Source of the DNA: Filomicrobium insigne
GTDB lineage: Bacteria; Pseudomonadota; Alphaproteobacteria; Rhizobiales; Hyphomicrobiaceae
Length of the DNA: 64,000 nt
Direction of reading: 5' to 3'
Assembly (NCBI RefSeq): GCF_900104305.1
Contig: NZ_FNJC01000001.1
Location: 734,543-798,542 of the forward strand
Positions 28,513-36,496 of this stretch are shown here, one piece after another. Made by a program: the position numbers and the translations under genes. Within the stretch, counting starts at the first letter, position 1; each line of letters opens with the position of its first letter. The notes under the pieces are model-generated. The model saw nothing but the letters and a program-made list of their open reading frames with translations, was not told where the DNA came from and ran no database searches.

Positions 28513-30258
28513 TCAATACGGCGATGGTTTTCCAAACAGGGCGAGGTGGAGCTTAGCGTCGCGCTGGTAGATGTCCGGCCTGAAATGAACTGCCCCATCC
28601 TCATCGCGCCATGCCGTCGAGTACGTGATGTGGACATCCAGTGGCTGCTTTAGACTGACGACGGTGCGGTCCTGTTTGGCAACGACTTCGTCGATTTTTT
28701 GGCGGCTCCACCCTGGCGCCTGAGCGAGGACTTGCTCTGCCATATCCAAAGGACGCGCGAGCCGTATGCATCCATGGCTGCGCGCACGGTCGGCCGAGGA
28801 AAAGAGCCCCCGCGCCGGGGTGTCATGCATGTAGACGTTGAACTGGTTGGGAAACATGAATTTGACGCGCCCCAACGCATTTCCGTTGCCCGGCTTTTGC
28901 CTCAAGCGAAAAGGAAAATTGCTGGCGCTATACTTCTTCCAATCAATGGACATGACGCTTGTAGGTGTGTCCCCGACCATGACTTCGAAGCCTTTGCCGG
29001 CAACGGCGGCGGGCTGACTTTGTAATTTGGGGAGTTCCTCATTCACCGCGATTGAGTGCGGTACATTCCAGTATGGATTGATTTCGACGTAGGTCATTCG
29101 CTCACTGAAGACCGGCGTCTGATGATAAGGTTTGCCAACGACGACCCGCATCCGATCCTGCTTTTGACCGTTGCGTATGTGGACTAATTCGTATCCGGCA
29201 ATGTTGACCATCACATAGTGGTCGCCGAGATTTTCGGGCATCCAACGCCACCGCTCCATCGACAGCTTTATCTGACGGATGCGCTGTTCAACAGGGATGT
29301 TGAGCTGAAACAACGTCTGCTTGCCCACAATCCCGTCAGGGTCGAGGCCGTGCGTCGCCTGGAACCGCTTTACCGCTGCCAGTAAAGCGTCGTCGTAAAG
29401 GGTTTCTGCGCCGGGCGGGGCGGCTGTCACCGCCGGATCTACGGCGCCGAGACGCGCGCGCAGTACCGTGACTTGAGGAGCGGTCATTCCGGGTTTCAGC
29501 ACCTCTCCATGCTGAACGAACGGCCATCCCCCAGCCTTCTCAATCTCGCGATAGTGTTTCAGCGCGCGCTTCAATCCAGCATATCCGGGTACCTGGGGCT
29601 GCCAGACTTCGATGAACTTCTGCATGCTGCCGAGTTCGGCTATCCGGCGCAGGGCGGCAACCCGGTCAATAGATTTGCTCTGCCAATAGAGTTTTGAATC
29701 TACTTTCGTCGGCAAGAAGCGGCCAACTTTGATGTCGGACGCAAACTTCAAGAAGAACGCGGAATAGTAGAGCTCAATGCTCGCTGCATGGGTGAGATCA
29801 GCTGCGACAGCGAACGTAAAGCGATCCCTCTGCGGTAATTGCTGGAGCGGTTCTATGGGGTAGTCGGAAACACCCAACCCCTCGTCCTCAGCGTGACGCA
29901 TCGCATTAATCAGGTCGGCCCGCATCGCAGGATTGCGCCACCAAATTGGAGCTGCAGCTTCAGTCACATAATAGGCTAGGAGCGCATCTTTGCGCTGGCG
30001 TACAGGTAAGGGTACGCCCTCTTCCTTTCTGAGCAGGGCTTCGACTGCTTCAGAGAATGTTTCAGGGGTTGGGTAAGTGATTTCACCGTCTGGAAGTTGC
30101 CGGACTTCCGTTGCGGGCACAGGTTGGGGCGGTACTGGACTGGTGGGCTCCGGTGCAGCGACGGCGAATGGGACCAGACCGCACCATATGGTCAGACTGA
30201 GAGCAAGGACCAACGACAACAATGCTGGCCTATTGGGAGCAATCTCGTCCTTCGACAT
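28513..30258 (-). CDS. L,D-transpeptidase with peptidoglycan-binding domain
   Basis: The product is 581 residues of the YcbB/LdtD class, which cross-links peptidoglycan through 3-3 bonds in the periplasm. A signal peptide or anchor covers about residues 12-36. A substrate-binding domain lies in the first half, and a PG_binding_1 domain near 285-330 (FQATHGLDPDGIVGKQTLFQ). The YkuD catalytic domain follows: YMHDTPARG and the active-site RSHGCIRLARP with its cysteine. The stop is 9 bases from the sbcC stop, tail to tail. Confidence 0.92.
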   Translation of the reverse strand: MSKDEIAPNRPALLSLVLALSLTIWCGLVPFAVAAPEPTSPVPPQPVPATEVRQLPDGEITYPTPETFSEAVEALLRKEEGVPLPVRQRKDALLAYYVTEAAAPIWWRNPAMRADLINAMRHAEDEGLGVSDYPIEPLQQLPQRDRFTFAVAADLTHAASIELYYSAFFLKFASDIKVGRFLPTKVDSKLYWQSKSIDRVAALRRIAELGSMQKFIEVWQPQVPGYAGLKRALKHYREIEKAGGWPFVQHGEVLKPGMTAPQVTVLRARLGAVDPAVTAAPPGAETLYDDALLAAVKRFQATHGLDPDGIVGKQTLFQLNIPVEQRIRQIKLSMERWRWMPENLGDHYVMVNIAGYELVHIRNGQKQDRMRVVVGKPYHQTPVFSERMTYVEINPYWNVPHSIAVNEELPKLQSQPAAVAGKGFEVMVGDTPTSVMSIDWKKYSASNFPFRLRQKPGNGNALGRVKFMFPNQFNVYMHDTPARGLFSSADRARSHGCIRLARPLDMAEQVLAQAPGWSRQKIDEVVAKQDRTVVSLKQPLDVHITYSTAWRDEDGAVHFRPDIYQRDAKLHLALFGKPSPY

Positions 30259-30424
30259 TCAATTTGTAGGGCAACCGTGCAAGCCCCCTCCCCTACCCAC
30301 CAGCAGATGTTGGCACCAGAGCGGCACCGAAACTTTATGTCACAATAAAGATATTTGAACTTCGAAATATGGCATCCGTAGTCGCGTTGAATAACCTTTG
30401 GTTTTCGCGGACCCGTGGGGAAGG

Positions 30425-31474
30425 TTACTTTTCCTCCGGTTTGAAACCCTTCTGCGACAGGCGCCTGATGGCGGCGATTTCGCGTGCCCATTCCTTGAAA
30501 GGCCGCGCCGGTGTACCGCCCATGCGTGCGCCGGGGGGGACGTTGTCCTTAACATGTGCCATGCCAGCGATCTGCGCGCCGTCGCCAATCTTGACGTGCC
30601 CGACCACACCAGAATGTCCGCCCATTACGACGAAGTCACCCAACTGTGCCGAACCGGCAATGCCGGATTGCGCCACGATAACGCAATGACGGCCTATGAC
30701 GACGTTATGACCGATCTGCACGAGATTATCGATCTTCGTCCCCTCACCAATTACCGTATTCATTAGTGAGCCTCGGTCGATCGTTGTATTGGCGCCGATC
30801 TCGACATCATCACCAATAACGACACAACCAATCTGCGGAACCTTGATGTGCCCCTGGGCGCTCATCGCAAAACCAAATCCATCCTGACCAATTCGAACAC
30901 CCGGATGGACGATAACGCGATCGCCTATGATGGCATGGCCGATCGAGGCGCACGCGCCGATCTGGCAATCGCTTCCGATTCTAACGCGTTCCCCAATGAC
31001 AGCCCCACTGGCGATCGTAGTGCCGGCACCGATCGATGCGCCGGCGCCAACGACGGCTCCCTGTTCGATCTCGACATCGTTACAAAGGGCGGCCGTGGGA
31101 TGCACATAGCCTGCTACACCTTCCGCTGGCGGAGCCACACGCTTGGGCCGCAGAGACCCCGGATAAAACATCGCCAGCGCTTTTGCGAAGGACCGATATG
31201 GCGCCCGGGTTATGAACGCCACGGTTCCAATTGGGACTTGGTCAGCAGCACTCGACACGACCAAGCATGCCGCGGCCTTTGTCGAGGCCAACTGCGATGC
31301 ATACTTGCGATTGTCTAGAAACGTGAGATCGTCGGGACCGGCATCCTGCAGCGAACGCACATCACTTATCATGCGCGTTGCGTCCCCTGGATTAGCCAGG
31401 TCAGCCTCCACACAATCCGCGATGGAACGCAATGAAAATGGGCCGGCGCGCTCGAAAAAGCCGGGATGTTGCAT
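30425..31474 (-). CDS. lpxD: UDP-3-O-acylglucosamine N-acyltransferase
   Basis: The product is 349 residues and adds the second acyl chain in lipid A synthesis. An N-terminal uridine-binding domain (about 1-105) precedes a left-handed beta helix of hexapeptide repeats (about 110-310) and a C-terminal helix. The catalytic histidine is probably in VQIGHNVVIG. Here lpxD stands alone: lpxA, fabZ and lpxB are not in the window. Confidence 0.95.
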   Translation of the reverse strand: MQHPGFFERAGPFSLRSIADCVEADLANPGDATRMISDVRSLQDAGPDDLTFLDNRKYASQLASTKAAACLVVSSAADQVPIGTVAFITRAPYRSFAKALAMFYPGSLRPKRVAPPAEGVAGYVHPTAALCNDVEIEQGAVVGAGASIGAGTTIASGAVIGERVRIGSDCQIGACASIGHAIIGDRVIVHPGVRIGQDGFGFAMSAQGHIKVPQIGCVVIGDDVEIGANTTIDRGSLMNTVIGEGTKIDNLVQIGHNVVIGRHCVIVAQSGIAGSAQLGDFVVMGGHSGVVGHVKIGDGAQIAGMAHVKDNVPPGARMGGTPARPFKEWAREIAAIRRLSQKGFKPEEK

Positions 31475-31828
31475 ACCGTGTCTTTCGTTTGGACGGATGG
31501 CGACGCGTGCACAGGAGCAGTTCCGTCGCCTCTCCCCCTACACAGTGCAACTTTTCAATTACCTTACTATGCCGCTGATGTCGTGGCACTTCAGCGAGAC
31601 AAGCATCAATCGCGGTTAACAGCCGGTGGAGACGTTTTGGGGCCTCTCCGAGTTGCCCGTCAGTAGGTCGGATCTAGAGATATAACTAGGGGAAAGTGAC
31701 CCTACTAAGCCTCTGCGTATAGTCATAAACCGAAGCGGTGCCACTTTGGTTTATGCCGCGGCGGATAAGAAACCATTGCGTGCGACACCGCTTGGGAGAT
31801 CGCCGCGTGCCATGTATATATTTGCGCT
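31475..31828. other. Intergenic region with a hairpin
   Basis: These 354 bases lie between the divergent lpxD and hemolysin-III genes. A 12-bp hairpin is at 31724-31755: arms beginning CATAAACC and ending GGTTTATG, one G-T pair, and an 8-base loop. It has no T-tract on either strand. It could be an operator or a leader structure for the downstream gene. Nothing else stands out. Confidence 0.4.
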
Positions 31829-32464
31829 ATGTATCCGAATTACACACCCGGCGAGCGCTTCGCCGATGCTTGCATCCACGTCGTTGGTGTACTAGCCGGA
31901 CTTATCGCGGTCACGGTAATGCTGGTCATCGCCATTCCGACACTGGATACGTCGACCACCGTGTCGGTCGCCGTTTACGGCCTCGCGATGATGGGCATGT
32001 TCGGATGCTCAGCCGCCTATCACATGATCCCTATTCCGAGTTGGAAGTCGATCTTAAGGCGTCTGGATCAGGCGGCAATTTTCGTAAAGATTGCTGGGAC
32101 GTACACGCCCTTCGCGCTTATCAAAATCGGGGGCGCCTGGGGTTACAGTGTTTTTGGGGTCGTCTGGATTGCGGCTCTTGCGGGTGCGACGGCGAAGTTG
32201 GTGATGACATCTAACTGGGACAACGTCTCGGTTGTTTTGTATGTCGCTCTCGGATGGGCGGGCATCTTTATCTTACACCCGTTGATTAACTCCGTTTCGC
32301 TAACCACGCTTATATTACTGGGAGCCGGTGGCATCCTTTATACCGCCGGCGTCGTCTTTCATCTTTGGGATAGCCTACCCTACCAGAACGCGATCTGGCA
32401 CTTATTTGTCCTCGCTGGAACTGCTTGTCATTTTGCAGCCGTCACTACAGCGGTTTTCGAATAA
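31829..32464 (+). CDS. Hemolysin III / PAQR family membrane protein
   Basis: The product is 211 residues with seven hydrophobic helices. The zinc-site histidines are placed as in the HlyIII (YqfA) family: SAAYHMI after helix 2, and HLWDSLPYQNAIWHLFVLAG near the end. Despite the name, bacterial members are mostly lipid-homeostasis or hydrolase-like membrane enzymes. The ribosome site is weak. The gene is monocistronic as far as I can see. Confidence 0.88.
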   Translation: MYPNYTPGERFADACIHVVGVLAGLIAVTVMLVIAIPTLDTSTTVSVAVYGLAMMGMFGCSAAYHMIPIPSWKSILRRLDQAAIFVKIAGTYTPFALIKIGGAWGYSVFGVVWIAALAGATAKLVMTSNWDNVSVVLYVALGWAGIFILHPLINSVSLTTLILLGAGGILYTAGVVFHLWDSLPYQNAIWHLFVLAGTACHFAAVTTAVFE

Positions 32465-33046
32465 CCGCTTTAAAGTGTTACTATTCAACGTTTTATCACT
32501 TTTATTTCGTCCATAACTGTCAGTATTCCAGGTTCAACGCGATATTTGGTGTTTTTGTCAGGCTGTTTCTTTTCGTGCCAGATAGCACTCAGCGTGCGAT
32601 CCAACATTTCCAGTGTTTCAGAACTAAATCCGGGGGGCCGTTCGATAAATGGGCACATTGCTCTCGTCCTTGGATAACAGGCGGGAGCACTCAGCCACTC
32701 TCAGTCGCTCGGAGCCTGCACTGCAACTGACCGGCGATGGCCTGACCATGATCTGCCGCCGACACTGAGTCTATGCAATTCGCAGTGATGTCGAATACGC
32801 GTAATCGCCTATGACATCGCAACGTTAGATTTAATTGTGTGGACCTATAGAGCCGAAGAGCGTACTAGTTGCGTAGTCAATATCGTGGTGCTCCGCTATT
32901 GCCGCCTCGCTACTCGCCAGATTGGTCAGTTTTTCACAAAAGTTGAAAATCCGTACGACTGATCCTTCTCCGTGATCACCAGGACATCAGAAGAACGTTT
33001 GTGCGTTTTTTTCGCGCGAATGTTCCTAGGAACTGGGAGCGCGAAA
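32465..33046. other. 582-base gap, apparently non-coding
   Basis: This gap is more AT-rich than its surroundings. The longest frame (32425-32730) has a Phe/Tyr/Cys-rich product, no start signal and no recognisable domain, so I do not call it. The last 40 bases form a structured leader for the next gene. The rest shows no repeat, tRNA or clear promoter. It may be an eroded gene or hold an unlisted small RNA. Confidence 0.4.
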
Positions 33047-33047
33047 A
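33009..33047 (+). promoter_or_regulatory. Leader hairpin masking the start of the 63-aa gene
   Basis: Outer arms TTTTCGCGC (33009-33017) and GCGCGAAAA (33039-33047) are perfectly complementary and enclose a 12-bp palindrome GTTCCTAGGAAC (33022-33033). In RNA this would place the ribosome site GGGAG (33035-33039) in the single-stranded gap or stem edge and pair the A of the start codon. Such a layout suits translational control, possibly by temperature. No test of folding was possible. Confidence 0.5.
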
Positions 33048-33238
33048 TGAGACAACAACACAAATTTAAGGTCGGCCAGACAGTAAACTTCAGACCTGGA
33101 CGATCAAATATGGCGATCACGTCGCGAGAATATAAAATCATTAGGTTGCTGCCCGCTGTAGGTGGTCAGCCCCAGTACCGCATAAAAAGTACGGGGGAAC
33201 CCTTCGAGCGGGTCGCACAGGAAAATAACCTTTCCTAA
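33047..33238 (+). CDS. 63-aa conserved hypothetical protein
   Basis: The product is 63 residues from ATG 33047, with GGGAG eight bases before; the frame is open upstream but that part is the leader hairpin. The sequence (KVGQTVNFRPGR, EYKIIRLLP, PQYRIKS, FERVAQE) matches, from memory, a small family common in Bradyrhizobium, Methylobacterium and relatives. It looks like a small beta-barrel. Its function is unknown. Confidence 0.75.
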   Translation: MRQQHKFKVGQTVNFRPGRSNMAITSREYKIIRLLPAVGGQPQYRIKSTGEPFERVAQENNLS

Positions 33239-33385
33239 GCGCAAACATCTTGTCCTTATCATTTCGTTCGGCGTCAATTTGCGCTTCTGTAAGGAAGCTA
33301 AGTAGATCAAGTTATCGAGCTTTTGAAACAAGATATTCGGGTAGATGGGGGTGAAATTCCATCCTCGAATATCCATATATCTTCA

Positions 33386-33646
33386 ATGACCCCCTTTGAT
33401 TACACAGAGCCTGCGGAAGTATTCGCCAGCCGGATTGGTGCCGCACGGCATGCATCTGTCATCTACCGGCGCTTCGATTCGGCCGCGGCCGCCATCCAGT
33501 ATGCTGTAGAAGAACTGTCGCCGGATTTTGCGACCGGTACATTTCTGGAGGCTGGCGATCTTCGCCTCTGCTACGCTGAGATCAAATCACTCTACGAGGA
33601 TGCGGCTTTCCCGCTGCCCCGCGACGGTCCCGTGGCAGGGCCGTGA
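33386..33646 (+). CDS. Conserved small hypothetical protein
   Basis: The product is 86 residues from ATG 33386; a TTG at 33323 would add 21 residues. No good ribosome site precedes either. The pattern ASVIYRRFDSAAAAIQYAVEEL then LYEDAAFPLPR resembles, from memory, another small rhizobial family of unknown function. Composition is coding-like and there is no competing frame. Confidence 0.65.
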   Translation: MTPFDYTEPAEVFASRIGAARHASVIYRRFDSAAAAIQYAVEELSPDFATGTFLEAGDLRLCYAEIKSLYEDAAFPLPRDGPVAGP

Positions 33647-33839
33647 CTATTATCGATGGGCCCTCTTGTGCTCTCAATCGATCCGGTCTATCTGTATATA
33701 TCGAGACTTTGGCCGGACCATTGGGCCGTTCCGCTGTGGCGAAGCCCGGCGCGCGATCGAACTCCTTCCAAAAAATCGACGCAATGAGCTTGCAGTCATG
33801 TGGCAGCAGCTCTCTTACTTGCCTTTCAAAGGAACTACC

Positions 33840-34049
33840 ATGACTAACGGTACTGTTAAATTTTATAATGATCAAAAGGGCTATGGATTCATTCAGCCCG
33901 ATGATGGCAGCAAGGACGTATTCGTCCATGCAACAGCTTTGGAGCGCGCTGGCATCCGTATTCTCGTTGAAGGCCAGAAGGTCGCCTTTGATACCCAGCC
34001 TGACAGCCGCACTGGCAAAATTGCAGTCAGCAATATCGAAGCGTTTTGA
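33840..34049 (+). CDS. cspA: Cold-shock domain protein (CspA family)
   Basis: The product is 69 residues, a single cold-shock domain. RNP1 is KGYGFIQPD and RNP2 is DVFVHATAL, both with the expected aromatic residues. It binds single-stranded RNA or DNA as an RNA chaperone. GGA lies 8 bases before the ATG. The upstream gap of 193 bases could be a long leader as in other csp genes. A strong terminator follows. Alphaproteobacteria have several csp paralogues; the symbol denotes the family only. Confidence 0.93.
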   Translation: MTNGTVKFYNDQKGYGFIQPDDGSKDVFVHATALERAGIRILVEGQKVAFDTQPDSRTGKIAVSNIEAF

Positions 34050-34080
34050 GATCACTGGTTGAAAAACCAGAATCTTGATG

Positions 34081-34116
34081 AGAACCGCCTGGTCGTCCGG
34101 GCGGTTCTTTTATTTT
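34081..34116 (+). terminator. Intrinsic terminator after the cold-shock gene
   Basis: A 9-bp perfect stem AGAACCGCC (34081-34089) with GGCGGTTCT (34100-34108) and a 10-base loop is followed by TTTATTTT. It lies 31 bases after the csp stop codon. Confidence 0.92.
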
Positions 34117-34252
34117 GTGAGGCCTCACGCACACGGCAGCTCTCGAAGTGCCCTATCAAACGCTCGAAATCTGTCATCGAGTGTCTTGCGCCACGGCGCT
34201 TCACGAGCGACATTGCCGCGCGCGTGCAGCAGAACCGCTTTGAGCATTCAAC

Positions 34253-34858
34253 TTGCCTCAATCTCGTGACGATACCGAGCTGAAAATTCTCGTCATCGAC
34301 GAGAACCCTTTGCGCAGAGCAATCATCGAGGAAGGCCTGCGTGAGGCAGGCCTGCACGAGATCAAACTCGTCTCCGACATGAATGGGCTCGTGGAGAAGA
34401 TCTACTCTTTCGACCCTGATGTGCTGCTGATCGACCTCGAAAATCCGAGCCGGGACGTTCTCGAGCAAATGTTCCAGGTCTCTCGGCTAGTCCGGCGACC
34501 AATAGCGATGTTCGTCGACCAAAGCGATGGACCAACCATTGACGCTGCGATCGATGCCGGCGTGTCCGCTTATATCGTCGATGGTTTACGCAAAGAACGC
34601 GTCCGGCCAATTCTCGAGACGACAATTTCTCGCTTTCGCGCATTTGACAGGTTGCGCTCCGAGCTGGAGGAGACGAGGAGCGCATTGAAGGAGCGTAAGA
34701 TCATCGAGAAAGCGAAAGGCATCTTGATGAAGACGCGAGGTCTCGAAGAAGAGGCCGCCTACGCAGCTTTGCGGAGGCAAGCCATGTCGACAGGCAACCG
34801 GATTGCCGACGTCGCGGCCGCCCTGATTAGCACCTATAACCTCCTGAACGACAAATAG
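34253..34858 (+). CDS. nasT: ANTAR-domain antiterminator NasT
   Basis: The product is 201 residues. A receiver-like domain (about 12-130) includes ILVIDENPLRR and DVLLIDLENPS. An ANTAR RNA-binding domain follows (about 140-200: ERKIIEKAKGILMKTRGLEEEAAYAALRR). NasT binds two-hairpin leader RNAs to prevent termination of nitrate genes and is held inactive by NasS without nitrate. The only plausible start is TTG 34253, as no in-frame ATG or GTG precedes the receiver domain; the ribosome site is weak. nasS starts eight bases after its stop. The predicted target leader is at 36310-36430. Confidence 0.92.
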   Translation: MPQSRDDTELKILVIDENPLRRAIIEEGLREAGLHEIKLVSDMNGLVEKIYSFDPDVLLIDLENPSRDVLEQMFQVSRLVRRPIAMFVDQSDGPTIDAAIDAGVSAYIVDGLRKERVRPILETTISRFRAFDRLRSELEETRSALKERKIIEKAKGILMKTRGLEEEAAYAALRRQAMSTGNRIADVAAALISTYNLLNDK

Positions 34859-34866
34859 AGGCGCCG

Positions 34867-36141
34867 ATGCCCGAACACGTACGCAACGAAATCCATGCAG
34901 GCTTTATTCCGCTGATCGATTGCGCACCGTTGGTCATCGCTGCCGAACAAGGGTTCGACGCGCAATTTGGATTTCAGCTACGCCTTTATCGCGAGGTTTC
35001 CTGGGCCAACATCCGCGACAAAATCGACGTCGGCGCCTACGACTGCGCACACATGCTGGCTCCGATGCCAATCGCTACCGCTCTCGGGCTTGGACGAACC
35101 ACCGCGCCAATCATCGTTCCGATGGCTCTCAATCTGAATGGCAACGCCATTACGGTTTCAGCAGCAATATTCGAGGAAATGCTGGCCGCCGATCCAGAGG
35201 CGACCCGTGCCGGCGGGATGAACGCCGTTAAAGCCTTGAAGCGCGTTGTCGACGCACACGCCAAGTCCGGAATGGCTCCTTTGACACTTGGAATGGTGTT
35301 TCCGTTTTCATCGCATAATTACGACATGCGATACTGGTTGGCCGCCGGCGGCATAGATCCCGATAACGATGTCAATCTGATTGTCATCCCGCCGCCTCTG
35401 ACGGCTGAGAACCTCCGCAGCGGCCGTATCGATGGTTTCTGCGCGGGCGAGCCTTGGAACAGTGTCGCGGTCTCGCAAGGTGCCGGGCGCATTGTCGCGA
35501 CGAAGAGCCAACTCTGGTCTCGCAGTCCGGAAAAGGTGCTCGGCGTTCGCGCCGCATGGGCCGAGCAGAATCCGCAGCTCCTGGACGCCCTCATCAAGGC
35601 CATAATCAAAGCCGGTCAATGGCTGGAAGATCCCCGCAACTGTGACCAAGCTGCGGACATTTTGTCAAAGCCGCAATGGGTCGGAACAACGCGCGACATT
35701 ATTCGAAACGTCTTGTCTGGAACTCTCGAACGCGGCGGACGCCTGGCCGTGAATAAAGACCCGGAACTTGTTCTGTTTCACAGCCATGCCGCAAATTTCC
35801 CATGGCGCTCGCACGCTCTTTGGATCCTGTCGCAGATGATCCGCTGGGGGCAGGTGCGTGAACCGTTCGATCTCAACGCCGTGGTCGAAGAAGTCTATCG
35901 CCCCGAATATTATCGCAAAGCCGCAGCAGCCCTCGGCATCTCAGTACCTCATGAGAATATGAAGCGTGAAGGTGATTACGCCGTCACCGAAACAGCATCT
36001 TCAGCTGCCAAACGCGGTCAAAGCTTTTTCGGGTCTGACCACTTCGATCCGCTTCATGTGCTGAACTATCTCGAGCAGCAAAAGATACGATCGCCGTCGA
36101 TCGACCTGACCCGCTTCAAGGGTCTCAACGCTTCACACTGA
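34867..36141 (+). CDS. nasS: Nitrate-sensing regulator NasS
   Basis: The product is 424 residues, homologous to the NrtA/CmpA substrate-binding proteins. It begins directly with the binding-domain strand (EIHAGFIPLIDCAPLVIAAE) and has no signal peptide, which marks the cytoplasmic sensor NasS. It is shorter at the N-terminus than nrtA at 36497 and shares with it the AHMLAPMPIA and FPFSSHNYDMRYWLA type motifs. NasS binds nitrate and then releases NasT. The start is ATG 34867 with GAGG before it. Confidence 0.92.
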   Translation: MPEHVRNEIHAGFIPLIDCAPLVIAAEQGFDAQFGFQLRLYREVSWANIRDKIDVGAYDCAHMLAPMPIATALGLGRTTAPIIVPMALNLNGNAITVSAAIFEEMLAADPEATRAGGMNAVKALKRVVDAHAKSGMAPLTLGMVFPFSSHNYDMRYWLAAGGIDPDNDVNLIVIPPPLTAENLRSGRIDGFCAGEPWNSVAVSQGAGRIVATKSQLWSRSPEKVLGVRAAWAEQNPQLLDALIKAIIKAGQWLEDPRNCDQAADILSKPQWVGTTRDIIRNVLSGTLERGGRLAVNKDPELVLFHSHAANFPWRSHALWILSQMIRWGQVREPFDLNAVVEEVYRPEYYRKAAAALGISVPHENMKREGDYAVTETASSAAKRGQSFFGSDHFDPLHVLNYLEQQKIRSPSIDLTRFKGLNASH

Positions 36142-36184
36142 TCATCGACCCGTTGCCGATCATTTTGTCATTCGCTCATTGCAA

Positions 36185-36201
36185 TGCACAAAAAGGCAGC
36201 A
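36185..36201 (+). promoter_or_regulatory. Possible NtrC site
   Basis: The 17 bases TGCACAAAAAGGCAGCA match the outer parts of the NtrC half-sites (TGCACC-N4-GGTGCA type), with mismatches inside. It is 76 bases before the sigma-54 type promoter, a usual enhancer distance. The match is incomplete. Confidence 0.35.
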
Positions 36202-36276
36202 TCGATACCGCTTTTGCCGGTCAGCCACTTTCACTCAACACATTGTTTTTATTTAAATTCCTTCAACACCTCTCAT

Positions 36277-36291
36277 TGGCACAACTTTTGT
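36277..36291 (+). promoter_or_regulatory. Sigma-54 type promoter of the nitrate operon
   Basis: TGGCAC at 36277-36282, five bases, then TTGT at 36288-36291. The -24 element is exact and the spacing correct; the -12 element has T in place of C in TTGC. Transcription would begin near 36302, just before the first leader hairpin. Sigma-54 with NtrC control of nitrate genes is established in related bacteria. Confidence 0.7.
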
Positions 36292-36309
36292 AATGTCCTT
36301 TCGCGAAAG

Positions 36310-36430
36310 CGTGAAGGAGCGTCTCCTCACGTAGACATTGCGGTCCAATGAAGGTTCGCAGGAGGCAGCGCCGCCACCAGAGGAAGGTTCCGGATCATCC
36401 GGATCCCCACTTTGATGCGGCGCTTTTTTT
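36310..36430 (+). promoter_or_regulatory. ANTAR-type antiterminator leader with intrinsic terminator
   Basis: Hairpin P1 (36310-36331) and hairpin P2 (36359-36380) both have six-base loops, AGCGTC and AGCGCC, with A at loop position 1 and G at 4 as in known ANTAR targets. P1's stem has one A-C mismatch and a G-U pair; P2's has two A-A mismatches. The terminator pairs AGCGCCGC (36367-36374) with GCGGCGCT (36417-36424) and ends in a run of eight T. P2 and the terminator use the same bases, so NasT binding to P2 would block termination. A further 5-bp hairpin (36336-36350) lies between. The nrtA ATG is 66 bases after the T-run. Confidence 0.75.
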
Positions 36431-36496
36431 GTCTGCGGTCGTCGGCCGAATGTCTTCAACGGCTCGCTGATCCGCAGGAACTGAAGGGACGATGGA

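Noticed and set aside
32425-32730. 101-codon frame in the AT-rich gap
   Set aside because: It starts inside the hemolysin-III gene, has no ribosome site and gives a Phe/Tyr/Cys-rich product without domains.
36336-36350. Hairpin CATTG/CAATG as the second ANTAR hexaloop
   Set aside because: Its loop has five bases and lacks A1; the hairpin at 36359-36380 fits the motif and overlaps the terminator as required.
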